A stretch of DNA of 64,000 bases from PHAA01 sp034927445 (GTDB taxonomy: Bacteria; Bacillota; Syntrophomonadia; Syntrophomonadales; Syntrophomonadaceae), in NCBI GenBank assembly GCA_034927445.1, contig JAYFPZ010000007.1, forward strand, positions 62,001 to 126,000. Direction: 5' to 3'. Positions 26,377 to 35,662 of the stretch are shown in pieces. Under the pieces are notes generated by a model. That model saw nothing but the letters and a program-made list of their open reading frames with translations, was not told where the DNA came from and searched no databases. The translations under genes were made by a program, and so were the position numbers. How positions within the stretch are numbered: the stretch's first letter is position 1; each line of letters opens with the position of its first letter.

Positions 26377-26904
26377 TCATTTCACATAGTTTACAACATT
26401 TTTATTTCTGCTGACCGGCTCCTGATCCGGATTGGCGTCGTAACCGACAATCAAACAGGCCACAGTGCGGTATCCTGCCGGAATGCCTATTTCCTGCTTT
26501 ATTTTTGAGCCGGCTTCGTTTTCCAAAAACCTGGTCGGCGAAACGATATAACGGGAGCCCAGGCCCAAGGCGGTAGCCGCCAGAGTCATATTTTCCACCG
26601 CTATGGCGCAATCTTGTTCAGCAAAGGGATAGTCTGCGGGGGCGGAAACGATAATCAAAGTCGGGGCCTGGTGCAAGGGATAATTGTGCGCTGGCGAAAC
26701 TTGCAATTTTAGCGTACCGTCGTTAATTTGCTGCAGCACATCTTTCTTCTGGACCACTGTAAAATGCCGATTTTGAGAATTTCGGGCGGTGGGTCCGGAA
26801 ATACCGGCAGATAAGATGGTTTCCAGATCTCGCTCGTTAATCTGCTGGCCGGTATAACTTTTCGTTCCTTTTCTTTTGAGGATCGTCTCAATAGTCTGAT
26901 TCAT
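26377..26904 (-). CDS. Nitroreductase family protein
   Basis: 175 residues. FMN-site motifs: KGTKSYTGQQINERDLETIL at the N-terminus, SGPTARNSQNRHFTVV, and DCAIAVENMTLAATALGLGS in the middle. It is an FMN-dependent oxidoreductase on NAD(P)H with an unknown acceptor. It is the last of a run of small leftward genes (flavin reductase, RidA, nitroreductase) that look co-transcribed. ATG 26904 has AAGGAGG upstream. Confidence 0.85.
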   Translation of the reverse strand: MNQTIETILKRKGTKSYTGQQINERDLETILSAGISGPTARNSQNRHFTVVQKKDVLQQINDGTLKLQVSPAHNYPLHQAPTLIIVSAPADYPFAEQDCAIAVENMTLAATALGLGSRYIVSPTRFLENEAGSKIKQEIGIPAGYRTVACLIVGYDANPDQEPVSRNKNVVNYVK

Positions 26905-26967
26905 TATGCTGCCTCCTTATGATTTAAGCCTTTTATATGGCACGCCCCGAAAATGGAATTTCCGTGT

Positions 26968-27429
26968 TTATGCTTGAATCTGGGCTATCATTTCCACTTC
27001 GCAGGCCGCATTCAATGGCAATGCATATACTCCTACCGCTGCCCGGGCATGTTGGCCTTTGTCGGCAAATACCAGCTCCAGCAGCTCCGAAGCCCCGTTC
27101 AGGACCAGGGCTTGATCATGAAAGTCCTGCTCACACTGGACGTAACCGGTTATTTTAACGATACGCACCAAGGAGGACCAGTCCTGCAAACAACTCTTCA
27201 ACACCGCCAGGCAGTTTATCGCCGCCAGCCTGGCGGCAGCCTGGCCCTCGGCTACGGTCAGATCTTTACCGATGCTGCCCGTATACTGGATTTGACCGTC
27301 CTGCGAAGGCAATTGCCCGGATATGTAGACAAATTCTCCGGCAATAAGTCCTGGCACGTATGCCGCCAGGGGTTTGGCGATCTCAGGGATTACGATTCCC
27401 AAATCCTTAAGTTTGTTCTCAATAGCCAT
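26968..27429 (-). CDS. RidA/YjgF family protein
   Basis: 153 residues. RidA pattern: YISGQLPSQDG near residue 35, QAAARLAAINCLAVLKS, and the ligand-binding Arg in GQHARAAVGVYALP near residue 130. RidA enzymes hydrolyse reactive enamine/imine intermediates; this YjgF variant branch is less well defined. It is 14 bp downstream of the iron-sulfur flavoprotein gene. Confidence 0.85.
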   Translation of the reverse strand: MAIENKLKDLGIVIPEIAKPLAAYVPGLIAGEFVYISGQLPSQDGQIQYTGSIGKDLTVAEGQAAARLAAINCLAVLKSCLQDWSSLVRIVKITGYVQCEQDFHDQALVLNGASELLELVFADKGQHARAAVGVYALPLNAACEVEMIAQIQA

Positions 27430-27443
27430 TGCTAAGCTCCTTC

Positions 27444-28019
27444 CTATGCGTTGACCTTTTTCAGCAGCCAGGCCATATTTTCACCCAGGACCCGCATGGT
27501 TTGCATTCCTTCTTCATCCGCCTCGACTTCTCCCTTTTCCCGGCCAATGCCCAGGTTCCAGTAACTCGAACTTGGGATGATCATCTCACTGGTTAGGAAC
27601 AGGTGGTTGATCGAATCCAGGGTATGGATGGCTCCGGCCCTTCTCACCGCCGACACTCCCGCCCCCACTTTCCGTTTAAGCAAGTTATCGTTGCCTTTGG
27701 CTACATAACCGGCTCTATCAATCAAAGCCTTCATTTCCGGAGTCAGATCGGAAAAGTAGGTGGGAGAACCCAGGATAATTCCGTCGGCTTGCAGCATCTT
27801 GGCAAAGATCTTATTAAAAGAATCATTGTTGACCGAACAGCGCTTATCCTTGTTCTCCCGGCATTTCATACAAGCCGTACAACCTCTTATCTTCTTCCCG
27901 GCCAGTTGGATCAACTCCGTCTCAATGCCTTCCTTTTCCAGTTCCGCCAAAACCCGTTTAATAAGGATGGCGGTATTGCCATCCTTTCTGGCACTGCCAT
28001 TGATTCCTACAACTTTCAT
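27444..28019 (-). CDS. Iron-sulfur flavoprotein / NADPH-dependent FMN reductase family
   Basis: 191 residues of flavodoxin fold. The FMN phosphate loop is GINGSARKDGNT at residues 4-15. The compact cluster motif GCTACMKCRENKDKRC (Cys 47, 50, 53 and about 60) matches the 4Fe-4S site of archaeal/clostridial iron-sulfur flavoproteins (Isf). SPTYFSDLTPEMKALIDRAG is the second FMN contact. It probably handles electron transfer to oxygen or other acceptors. Confidence 0.87.
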   Translation of the reverse strand: MKVVGINGSARKDGNTAILIKRVLAELEKEGIETELIQLAGKKIRGCTACMKCRENKDKRCSVNNDSFNKIFAKMLQADGIILGSPTYFSDLTPEMKALIDRAGYVAKGNDNLLKRKVGAGVSAVRRAGAIHTLDSINHLFLTSEMIIPSSSYWNLGIGREKGEVEADEEGMQTMRVLGENMAWLLKKVNA

Positions 28020-28140
28020 CAGCCAATCATCTCCTTATTGCTATCTTGATCAGAACTCCCGGTGGGGAATAAACCCTTTGAAATTCGAACAGCAGGACAG
28101 GTCATAATACCCCCCTGCGGTCATTTTCCAGAGCCTGCAA

Positions 28141-28680
28141 TTATTCGCCCAGGATCTTAATGATCTCACGGTGTATGTCTTCAATCTCAGGCAGTCTGCC
28201 TTTACCTATGGTACCAACCGCCAGCAGGCCGCTGTCGGGATCCATAATATGGTATCCCCGGTCTTGCAAGGTCTTAAGGTTTTGCTGGACAGTCGGGTTA
28301 TTAAACATATTGGTGTTCATGGAGGGTACTACCATAACGGGAGCGGTTGCTGCCACTACCGTGGTGGATAAAAAATCGTCCGCCAGACCATTGGCCATTT
28401 TGGCAATAAAATCAGCGGTGGCGGGAGCTACTACTAAAAGATCCAACTGTTCCGCCACCCCGATATGCTGTACCTTCCATTGCCGGGATCCCGACCACAA
28501 ATCCGTGATAACTTCCTTTCCCGACAGAGTGCTTAAGGTTAAGGGGGTGATAAACCGGGCAGCACCCTCAGTCATAATAACGATGACTTCAAAGTCCTCT
28601 TTTTTCAAGCGGCTGACCAGGTCAGCGATTTTATAGGCGGCAATCCCGCCAGTTATACCTATGCCAATAGTTTTGGGCAT
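28141..28680 (-). CDS. Flavoprotein, phosphopantothenoylcysteine decarboxylase-like (CoaC type)
   Basis: About 179 residues. GITGGIAAYKIADLVSRLKK at the N-terminus, AEQLDLLVVAPATADFIAKM and the catalytic-type MNTNMFNNPTVQQN match the HFCD flavoprotein family; length fits stand-alone CoaC. The PxMNxxMW-type motif is present but reads MNTNMF. It could act in coenzyme A synthesis, but bifunctional CoaBC is usual and no coaB lies here. I chose ATG 28680, preceded by GGGAGG, over 28710. Confidence 0.72.
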   Translation of the reverse strand: MPKTIGIGITGGIAAYKIADLVSRLKKEDFEVIVIMTEGAARFITPLTLSTLSGKEVITDLWSGSRQWKVQHIGVAEQLDLLVVAPATADFIAKMANGLADDFLSTTVVAATAPVMVVPSMNTNMFNNPTVQQNLKTLQDRGYHIMDPDSGLLAVGTIGKGRLPEIEDIHREIIKILGE

Positions 28681-28706
28681 GTTTAAGCCTCCCGGAATAA
28701 GAGCTT

Positions 28707-30329
28707 TCATTGGCCGGCGCCAATAGATTTAACGGTATAGTTGCCTCCCTGTTCGATCCTGGCTTTCAGGGTGTCATTACCAACTTCTTTATTGAGCGTA
28801 ACCGAAGCCCGGCCAATTACAACTTCGGCGGCTTGCACCCCGTCAATAGATAAAAGCGCTTCCTGTACGTGTTTAACACAATTATCGCACATCATGCCTT
28901 CGATTATAATTGTTTTGTTGGTTGTGGTTGATACAGTCGGGGATGAAGCGCTTGGCTGCGTTCCTACAGATTGTGATCTTTCTTCTTCACCCGGCCGCAT
29001 GGCTGAGCTTTGATCCGGGCCTGGTTCCGCAGCTTCAGTCGGTCCCTGGCTCATATGGTGGGAACTGGTTGCCGGAATGATGGGATCAACCGGGCTATTG
29101 TTCACGGCAGCCTGGTTTTGGGACAGATCATCCACTACGGTGATCTTACTCCTTATCATCCCCATCCAGCAGGTATATACAAATTCCCCTGTCTCCCGGG
29201 GAGTGAATTCAACTATATTTTCGCCGGCAGTCAAGTTTTTATCGATCTTGTATTTAGGTACACTAATCGCCTTGTTGCATTCATTCAGTACACCGGCGTC
29301 AGCCTGAATGATCCATCGCACCGGAATACCCTTTTGCACCACAATCGGTACAAAACTATCCTGCCGGATAGTAATCGTAACGGTTTGGTTGTTTCCGTCT
29401 ATCCGGGCTATAGCCGCATCGGCCGGCGTTGAGTTGATGGGGGCGGGCATCATGGCTGCCATATTAGGCATAATTCCGGATAACGACAACCCTCTTCCTG
29501 CCATGGCCAATCCTAAAACAATCACAAATAACGCGCTGGCTTTCAAGATATAGTTTATATTTTTCTTGTTGATGAAGGAGTTGACGGCGCCAAAAGAAAA
29601 CAACAGCGGTACCGTTCCCAGGGAAAATATAAACATGGAAAGAGCCCCAAAAACCACACTTCTTGTACCTAAGGCATATAACTGCACGATCTGCAACGGT
29701 CCGCAAGGCATAAGGCCGGTCAATAATCCCACATAAAACGGGCTGTAATGATGGTTCGGGTTTAGAATTTTTTTAGCCACGAAATGGGGCACCGGTAGGG
29801 TTAATCGCCGTAAAAACGGAAAAATATCCAGCAGGTTGAGTCCCATAACAATCATAAAAATACCCCCAACCAGAGGGATAATTCCTTTCCATATACCGGG
29901 AAAACTTATCACCTGGCCGATACCCCCCACCATCCCGCCGACCAGGGTATAAGCCATTACCCGGCCCGCGTTGTATTGAGCGGAAGGAACCAGCCAGCCC
30001 AAGGATCTCTTTATATCATAATTCGCAGAGCGAATGGTCTGGGAGATGGTGATTCCCCCGCACATACCCACACAATGGAAAGAAGTCAATAATCCCAGGA
30101 CAAACAAGACCCCATAGCTGGCTTCATGGCCCAGTTGCGTGAAATATTTCAACCTATATAGATCCTTGAGCATTTGCCAGAGATCAAAATCAAAAATCCC
30201 GGTTACAATCCAACCCAGCCCGAGGATGATAAGAACGCCGGCCAGCCATTTTCCCGCTGTTCTACCCTTACCGCCGGCTTTAAGATGAGGGTCACGATTT
30301 ACGATTTCGATCTCGTTAATGCCGGACAT
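28707..30329 (-). CDS. Fusion of UreH/DsbD-like membrane domain, cupredoxin-like domain and C-terminal HMA domain
   Basis: 540 residues. After a short cytoplasmic start come about six or seven membrane helices with the UreH/sulfite-exporter signature LTSFHCVGMCGGI and TGLMPCGPLQIVQL. Residues ~305-400 are a cupredoxin-like segment (VVQKGIPVRWII, FTPRETGEFVYTCWMGMI with the C-x-M type copper ligands). A Ser/Thr/Pro-rich linker leads to a C-terminal HMA domain (IIIEGMMCDNCVKHVQ). This suggests copper delivery or export. It is 107 bp downstream of copA. A paralogue at 61195 carries the HMA at the other end. Confidence 0.83.
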   Translation of the reverse strand: MSGINEIEIVNRDPHLKAGGKGRTAGKWLAGVLIILGLGWIVTGIFDFDLWQMLKDLYRLKYFTQLGHEASYGVLFVLGLLTSFHCVGMCGGITISQTIRSANYDIKRSLGWLVPSAQYNAGRVMAYTLVGGMVGGIGQVISFPGIWKGIIPLVGGIFMIVMGLNLLDIFPFLRRLTLPVPHFVAKKILNPNHHYSPFYVGLLTGLMPCGPLQIVQLYALGTRSVVFGALSMFIFSLGTVPLLFSFGAVNSFINKKNINYILKASALFVIVLGLAMAGRGLSLSGIMPNMAAMMPAPINSTPADAAIARIDGNNQTVTITIRQDSFVPIVVQKGIPVRWIIQADAGVLNECNKAISVPKYKIDKNLTAGENIVEFTPRETGEFVYTCWMGMIRSKITVVDDLSQNQAAVNNSPVDPIIPATSSHHMSQGPTEAAEPGPDQSSAMRPGEEERSQSVGTQPSASSPTVSTTTNKTIIIEGMMCDNCVKHVQEALLSIDGVQAAEVVIGRASVTLNKEVGNDTLKARIEQGGNYTVKSIGAGQ

Positions 30330-30436
30330 AAAATTCCCCCTTTATTGTTTTCAAACTTAATAATGATCCTAGTACTCCGACAACGCAGTCGTACGGAAAT
30401 TTAACCGGCGAGAATATATAGAATTTTAACAGAGTA

Positions 30437-32743
30437 CTAGTCCAGCCTAAACCTTCTGAGGCTGAGTGAATTCAACAGCACCGAGGTCGAGCTTAAAGCC
30501 ATCGCCGCTGCCGCCACCACTGGATTCAGATATCCGGCAGCCGCTACCGGTATGCCAATAATGTTATAGATAAAAGCCCAAAACAGGTTTCTTTTTATGG
30601 TCCGCATGGTTCCAAACGATAATTTAATAGCAGCCGGCACGGCCATCAGATCATCTTTTAGTAACACGATATCTCCGGTTTCAATGGCTACATCGGTTCC
30701 GGTGCCCAGGGCCAAGCCAATATCGGCAGCCGCCAGAGCCGGCGCGTCATTGATCCCGTCACCTACCATAGCCACTATTCTTCCCTGTTTTTTAAGTTTT
30801 TCCACCTCTTCCGCTTTCTTGTCAGGCAATACCTCGGCCAGTACATTTTTTATACCTACCTTATCAGCAATAGTAACCGCGGTTTTTTTATTGTCGCCGG
30901 TAAGCATGTATACCTCTATTCCCATTTGCCTGAGCAGCGCTACCGCTTCCCGGGAATTATCCCGGATCTTGTCTAAGAAGGCTATGATCGCGGTTAATTT
31001 ACCGTCGATGGCAACAAAGCTTAAAGTTTTGCCTTCATTCTGCAGGGATGACAATATTGCCGAGGAATAATCCACCGGCACTGCAAAATCATCCATAAGC
31101 CGGCTGGTTCCGATCAAAACTTTTCTTCCCGCCACTACCGCATTGACCCCTTGGCCGGGAATGGCTTCAAATAATTCAGCCTCTTCCAATTCATCAGGGA
31201 AGATATCCTGGTATTTTTTATATATGGCTGTTCCGAGGGGATGCTCGGATTTTTTCTCGGCCGCAGCGGCCATTTGCAATATACTGATTTCATCGAAATC
31301 GCCATTGCCATTTACCAGTAAAATGTCTGTAACTTCTGGCTGCCCGGTAGTGATGGTTCCGGTCTTATCCAAAAGGATCGAGTTAATGTTACATACATTC
31401 TCCAGTACTTCTCCGTTTTTGATCAGGATTCCGTTTTGGGCGCCCTTGCCCATACCGACCATAATGGCCGTTGGGGTAGCCAGCCCCAGGGCGCAAGGGC
31501 AGGATACTACCAGTACTGATACGGCATAAATTATCGCTTTATCAATCAGGAATATCTGACCTGAATAAATAATAAAAAACCAAAGAACAAAAGTAAGCAA
31601 TGAAGCCAGGATAACCACCGGGACAAAGTACGAACACACCTGATCCGCTACTTTTTGGATCGGAGCTTTGCTTGACTGGGCTTCTTCCACCAAGTTTATA
31701 ATGTGCGCCAGCACGGTTTCATTTCCCACCTTGACCGCTTTTATTTTTAAAGTTCCGTTTTTATTGATGGACGCCCCGGTCACAAAATCATTCGCCTGTT
31801 TGTATACGGGAATGCTCTCGCCGGTTAACATGGATTCATCCACAGTTGAATATCCCTCCAGCACTTGGCCGTCAACCGGAATCTTCTCGCCGGGACGCAC
31901 TACAATAACATCGCCGACGGCCACCCTATCAATAGGGATATCAATTTCGGCCCCACCCCTGACAATTCTGGCGGTTTTGGGTTTCAGGCCCATGATGGTT
32001 TTAATAGCTGCCGAGGTTCTGCCCCGGGCCACGGATTCCAGGTAGTTACCCAGCAGGATAAGGGTAATTATAGTGGCCGAGGCTTCAAAATAGATATTTT
32101 TCATGCCGTAAATATATAAGAGAGTATCGAAGATCGCAGTATAAAGGCTGTAAAAATAGGCAGTGCTGGTTCCCAGGGCAACCAGCAAGTCCATGGTGGC
32201 TTTTCTAAACTTCAAAGAATAATAAGCGTTTCTATAAAACTTGTAGCCAATGATAAATTGGACGGGAGTGGCGAGTGCCAGCTGTAATCTCCAGTCATGC
32301 AGAATTACCGTCCTGATCCGCAGGTTTTCCACCAATAAGCCCCATCCGGTGGCCGAAGCCGGATCAAAAGTATCATGGCAAAATCCCAATCCGCCCAAAA
32401 TCATGGCCAAAAGTAAAGGGGTGCTTAAAAGTGCCGAGATTAGGAATTTATTCCTTAATTTCCTTCTTTCCCGGGTGCCTGGATCTAATCCGCTTATATC
32501 TTCACCATTTTCAGATTCTTCCACATGAAATCCTAATTTTTCTATATTTTTTTTGATTTCCTCAAACTGCAGGGCTGACGCATCGTATCTTAGTGATGCT
32601 CTTTCGGTGGCGTAACTGACGTTTACTTTTTGCATACCCGGCAGCCTTTCCAGGCTTGCTTCTATGGTGGCCGAACACAAAGTGCAGGTCATGCCATATA
32701 CTTTTATGCTGGTGGTTGCTGAAATCATCGCCTCATCACTCAC
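30437..32743 (-). CDS. copA: Copper-translocating P1B-type ATPase
   Basis: 768 residues. One N-terminal HMA (VYGMTCTLCSATIEASLERL), about eight membrane helices, the ion-path CPC motif in VVSCPCALGLATPTA, the phosphorylation site DKTGTITTGQPEV, hinge TGDNKKTAVTIADK and MVGDGINDAPALAAADIG. CPC with a C-terminal YN/MxSS region (YNIIGIPVAAAGYLNP, ALSSTSVLLNSLSLRRF) is characteristic of Cu+-ATPases. It exports Cu(I). The start is GTG 32743 with a weak ribosome binding site; an ATG at 32728 is possible. It lies 38 bp behind the ABC ATPase, which may be chance adjacency. Confidence 0.93.
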   Translation of the reverse strand: MSDEAMISATTSIKVYGMTCTLCSATIEASLERLPGMQKVNVSYATERASLRYDASALQFEEIKKNIEKLGFHVEESENGEDISGLDPGTRERRKLRNKFLISALLSTPLLLAMILGGLGFCHDTFDPASATGWGLLVENLRIRTVILHDWRLQLALATPVQFIIGYKFYRNAYYSLKFRKATMDLLVALGTSTAYFYSLYTAIFDTLLYIYGMKNIYFEASATIITLILLGNYLESVARGRTSAAIKTIMGLKPKTARIVRGGAEIDIPIDRVAVGDVIVVRPGEKIPVDGQVLEGYSTVDESMLTGESIPVYKQANDFVTGASINKNGTLKIKAVKVGNETVLAHIINLVEEAQSSKAPIQKVADQVCSYFVPVVILASLLTFVLWFFIIYSGQIFLIDKAIIYAVSVLVVSCPCALGLATPTAIMVGMGKGAQNGILIKNGEVLENVCNINSILLDKTGTITTGQPEVTDILLVNGNGDFDEISILQMAAAAEKKSEHPLGTAIYKKYQDIFPDELEEAELFEAIPGQGVNAVVAGRKVLIGTSRLMDDFAVPVDYSSAILSSLQNEGKTLSFVAIDGKLTAIIAFLDKIRDNSREAVALLRQMGIEVYMLTGDNKKTAVTIADKVGIKNVLAEVLPDKKAEEVEKLKKQGRIVAMVGDGINDAPALAAADIGLALGTGTDVAIETGDIVLLKDDLMAVPAAIKLSFGTMRTIKRNLFWAFIYNIIGIPVAAAGYLNPVVAAAAMALSSTSVLLNSLSLRRFRLD

Positions 32744-32781
32744 TTTTTGACTGCATTTCGGCTGAAGGCAGGCTCAAATTA

Positions 32782-33672
32782 TTATAAGACGGCATATGCT
32801 GAAATCTCATCGGCCACATCCTTACCCGACTTTACATCTTGCTTGCTTTCTTTCTTACCGTTCTGGAGCAGTTCCCATACTTTATGCCTTATCCAGCTAA
32901 AGTCCGCCGTGGAGGTTACATCACCCACCCGTCGGGGCCGGGGCAGTTTTACTTCAACAATCTCCTTAATTACACCCGGACTGGCAGACATGATGGCAAC
33001 TCTATCCGCCAGAGCTACTGCTTCATCAATGCTGTGGGTAACAAAAATTATGGTTTTGTTGGTTTCCTCCCATATCCTCAACAGTTCATCCTGCAGGGTC
33101 TCTCTGGTCTGGGCGTCAACTGCCGCAAAGGGTTCATCCATAAGCAGTACTTCGGGATTGTAGGCTAAAGCGCGAGCGATAGCGACCCTTTGTTTCATAC
33201 CTCCGGACAGCTCGTAAGGATAGCGGTCTTCAAAATCATTTAAGCCCACCAGTTCTATATATTTATCACTTATATCCTTCCTTTGGTTTTTAGGAACCTT
33301 CTTTATTTCCAGCCCAAATTCAACGTTCTTTCTAACTGTTCTCCAAGGGAATAAGGCATACCCCTGCATTACAATGCCCCGATCCAAATCCGGCTTGGTA
33401 ATCCGTTTATTATCAATATAAATCTCCCCGGAATTAGGTTTGGAGAGGCCGGCGATAATGTCCAGCAAGGTCGATTTGCCGCAGCCGCTGGGACCTACAA
33501 TAGTTAGAAACTCTCCCTTACTAACTGTCAGGTTGATGTTTTCCAGGGCCGTAAAATCTCTTTTTTCTCCATTATTACGTTTGATGGCAAAAACCCGGCT
33601 GACATCCTTTATTACAATACTGCCTTGCCGCTCCGTATCATAATGATAATTTCCTGGTGTATTATCCGACAT
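32782..33672 (-). CDS. ABC transporter ATPase, nitrate/sulfonate type (operon 2)
   Basis: About 296 residues. Walker A GPSGCGKST, Q-loop VMQGYALFPW, signature LSGGMKQRVAIARAL, Walker B VLLMDEPFAAVD, switch VTHSIDEA. An N-terminal extension of ~25 residues and a C-terminal tail of ~40 residues (SWIRHKVWELLQNGKKE) are longer than in SsuB. ATG 33672 with an AGAGG site is preferred to 33690. It is separated from its binding protein by a stem-loop at 33731-33776. Confidence 0.9.
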   Translation of the reverse strand: MSDNTPGNYHYDTERQGSIVIKDVSRVFAIKRNNGEKRDFTALENINLTVSKGEFLTIVGPSGCGKSTLLDIIAGLSKPNSGEIYIDNKRITKPDLDRGIVMQGYALFPWRTVRKNVEFGLEIKKVPKNQRKDISDKYIELVGLNDFEDRYPYELSGGMKQRVAIARALAYNPEVLLMDEPFAAVDAQTRETLQDELLRIWEETNKTIIFVTHSIDEAVALADRVAIMSASPGVIKEIVEVKLPRPRRVGDVTSTADFSWIRHKVWELLQNGKKESKQDVKSGKDVADEISAYAVL

Positions 33673-33730
33673 GGCTAACATTCCTCTCAAGATGATATCT
33701 ATTAAAAATCCGGTTGTAACCAGATATTAT

Positions 33731-33776
33731 TAAAAGTACTATCAAGAGGAGAACGCTTCATCCTCTTGACAGTACC
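33731..33776 (-). terminator. Intercistronic stem-loop between binding protein and ATPase genes
   Basis: Minus strand GTACTGTCAAGAGGA and TCCTCTTGATAGTAC form a ~15-bp stem with one mismatch and a 10-nt loop, followed by TTTTAATAAT. Such hairpins after binding-protein genes commonly partly terminate or protect the upstream mRNA, giving more binding protein than ATPase. Confidence 0.75.
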
Positions 33777-33788
33777 GGTTTAAAGTTC

Positions 33789-34826
33789 CTATTTAAGTGC
33801 AACCTTTTCGAACTCATGGGTGATTAAATCGGCCGGGTTTATTTGACCGGGTTTGAGCGCCCCGCTATCCTCCAAATCCTTTAACCAGGGAGTTATGTCG
33901 CTTTCTTTTATTTCTGAAGTAGCGGCGAAATAATGCACCCCGGTAACCGGAACATTGATCCATTCAGCGGTAAGTTGTATCGCTTCCTCCGGATGTTCGT
34001 TACTCCATTGCTGGGCGGCGATTATTCCTCTAACAAATTTCGCCACCGTTTCAGGATTATTCTTAATGAAATCATCGCGGAAATAATACAGGCTGGCTCC
34101 GGAGGCTTCCCCCAGCCCGGTATCGGTTGAATCTGCTATCAACTGGAGTCCGGCATCTTCGGCCGATTTATAGTAGGGCGGATGTATTCCGGCAACATCT
34201 AAAATGCCCTGGCTGGTTGACTGATTGACCGCTATATCATTGGTAAAAGTAACCCACTCGATTCTATCCCTGGGTACACCAGCTTTATCCAGCAACACAT
34301 TGAAAAGAAATTGTTGGCAGGAATTGACGGTGCCGTCAACCTTTATTTTTTGACCCGGTTTATAGTCCTTTAGATCGGCAATGGACTTGATGCCGGAGGC
34401 CGGGTTAACGTACCATCTCATGTGGCGAAACACTGGATCAATTGAAGCATCGGGCTCAACCTGGTTCCGGGCCACCGCGGTCAGCTTAGCTCCGCCGGCT
34501 TTGGCAATTGCCAAAGTGTTGGGCTGGGCGGCCGCGACATCGTTATTACCGTTTAATACAGAAGGAATCACCTGGGACGAGATCAATTCACCGGTATAAA
34601 CCAGCTTGATTCCTTCTTTTTCCAGGAACCCTTTTTTGTCAGCTACAACCCAGACAGTTGAAGAGCAAGTTTTATAGGTTGGTACCTTCAATTCGATCAA
34701 ACCCGCTTTATTGGAACTGGTCAGTTGTACGGTTCCTTTACGGGCGCCGAAACCAATAGCTACCGCCAGAGCCAAAACCACCACTCCAATGACGATATAT
34801 TTCTTATTGTTTTTTATGTCTGCCAT
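33789..34826 (-). CDS. ABC substrate-binding protein, NMT1/SsuA type, signal-anchored (operon 2)
   Basis: 345 residues. Residues ~10-27 are one hydrophobic segment (YIVIGVVVLALAVAIGF) with no lipobox Cys, so it is an uncleaved anchor or conventional signal. The mature part has KVPTYKTCSSTVWVVADKKG, ISSQVIPSVLNGNNDVAAAQ and the NMT1-like VDGTVNSCQQFLF and IHPPYY segments. It differs clearly from the operon 1 binding lipoprotein, so the two importers may take different ligands. It follows two permease genes. ATG 34826 has GGGGGGAG upstream. Confidence 0.83.
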   Translation of the reverse strand: MADIKNNKKYIVIGVVVLALAVAIGFGARKGTVQLTSSNKAGLIELKVPTYKTCSSTVWVVADKKGFLEKEGIKLVYTGELISSQVIPSVLNGNNDVAAAQPNTLAIAKAGGAKLTAVARNQVEPDASIDPVFRHMRWYVNPASGIKSIADLKDYKPGQKIKVDGTVNSCQQFLFNVLLDKAGVPRDRIEWVTFTNDIAVNQSTSQGILDVAGIHPPYYKSAEDAGLQLIADSTDTGLGEASGASLYYFRDDFIKNNPETVAKFVRGIIAAQQWSNEHPEEAIQLTAEWINVPVTGVHYFAATSEIKESDITPWLKDLEDSGALKPGQINPADLITHEFEKVALK

Positions 34827-34850
34827 TAATAAACCACTCCCCCCATAGAC

Positions 34851-35654
34851 TTAATTTTCATTTCCCTCAAAGGCGCTTTCCCGCCAAACCAGCAACCGGT
34901 TTTCAATAAATCGAAATATCTTATTAATAATGACCCCCATGATGGCTATGCACATCGTAGCTCCGAAAAGTTGGGTTATTTTATAGGTCTCCTGAGCGTT
35001 TCTCGTCAGCCATCCCATTCCGCTGCTGGAGCCCAGCATTTCGGCGGATATTACCATTATAAAGGCTAACTGCGCACCAATTTTTAAACCATTGAAAATC
35101 CCAGGCATGGCAGCGGGCAGAATGACTTTGAAAAAGAGGGTTACATTGCCAGCTCCTGTAGAACGGCCTGTTTTCAGCAGTAACTGATCAATTCCCTTGG
35201 TACCCATAATGGTATTGAAAATGATCGGGAATTGGCATACCCAGTATATCAGCGACACTTTACTGACTTCACCTATGCCCATAATCATGATAAATACCGG
35301 GAATAGGGCAAATGGATTTACTTTCTCCAGCAGCTTTAACAAGGGCAGCAATATTTTCTCTAATGTTCGGAACATCCCTCCTAACAGAAACCCGGCCGGT
35401 ATCCCCAGAGCGGCAGCTAATAAAAAGCCAATACCGGCTCTTTGAAGACTGATCTCCATATGCCTTAACAATTCGCCCTGTACCGCCAGCGAGTAAATTT
35501 TCAGAACCACCGCGGAAAGAGGCGGAATAATCGCCTGGTCCAATACTCCATATCTTGGCAGTATTTCCCACATCGCTAAAAATAATATTATGGACAGGCT
35601 GTTAATTAAATGCTCTTTAATTAAGGATAGAACCTTTACCAATTGGTTAATCAC
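34851..35654 (-). CDS. ABC permease 2, SsuC/TauC type (operon 2)
   Basis: 267 residues, six predicted helices, EAA loop around residues 165-185 (DQLLLKTGRSTGAGNVTLFF). GTG 35654 has AGGTG upstream and sits 8 bp behind the previous permease. With permease 1 it could form a heterodimeric channel, unlike operon 1, which has only one permease. Confidence 0.87.
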   Translation of the reverse strand: MINQLVKVLSLIKEHLINSLSIILFLAMWEILPRYGVLDQAIIPPLSAVVLKIYSLAVQGELLRHMEISLQRAGIGFLLAAALGIPAGFLLGGMFRTLEKILLPLLKLLEKVNPFALFPVFIMIMGIGEVSKVSLIYWVCQFPIIFNTIMGTKGIDQLLLKTGRSTGAGNVTLFFKVILPAAMPGIFNGLKIGAQLAFIMVISAEMLGSSSGMGWLTRNAQETYKITQLFGATMCIAIMGVIINKIFRFIENRLLVWRESAFEGNEN

Positions 35655-35662
35655 TTTTTCAC

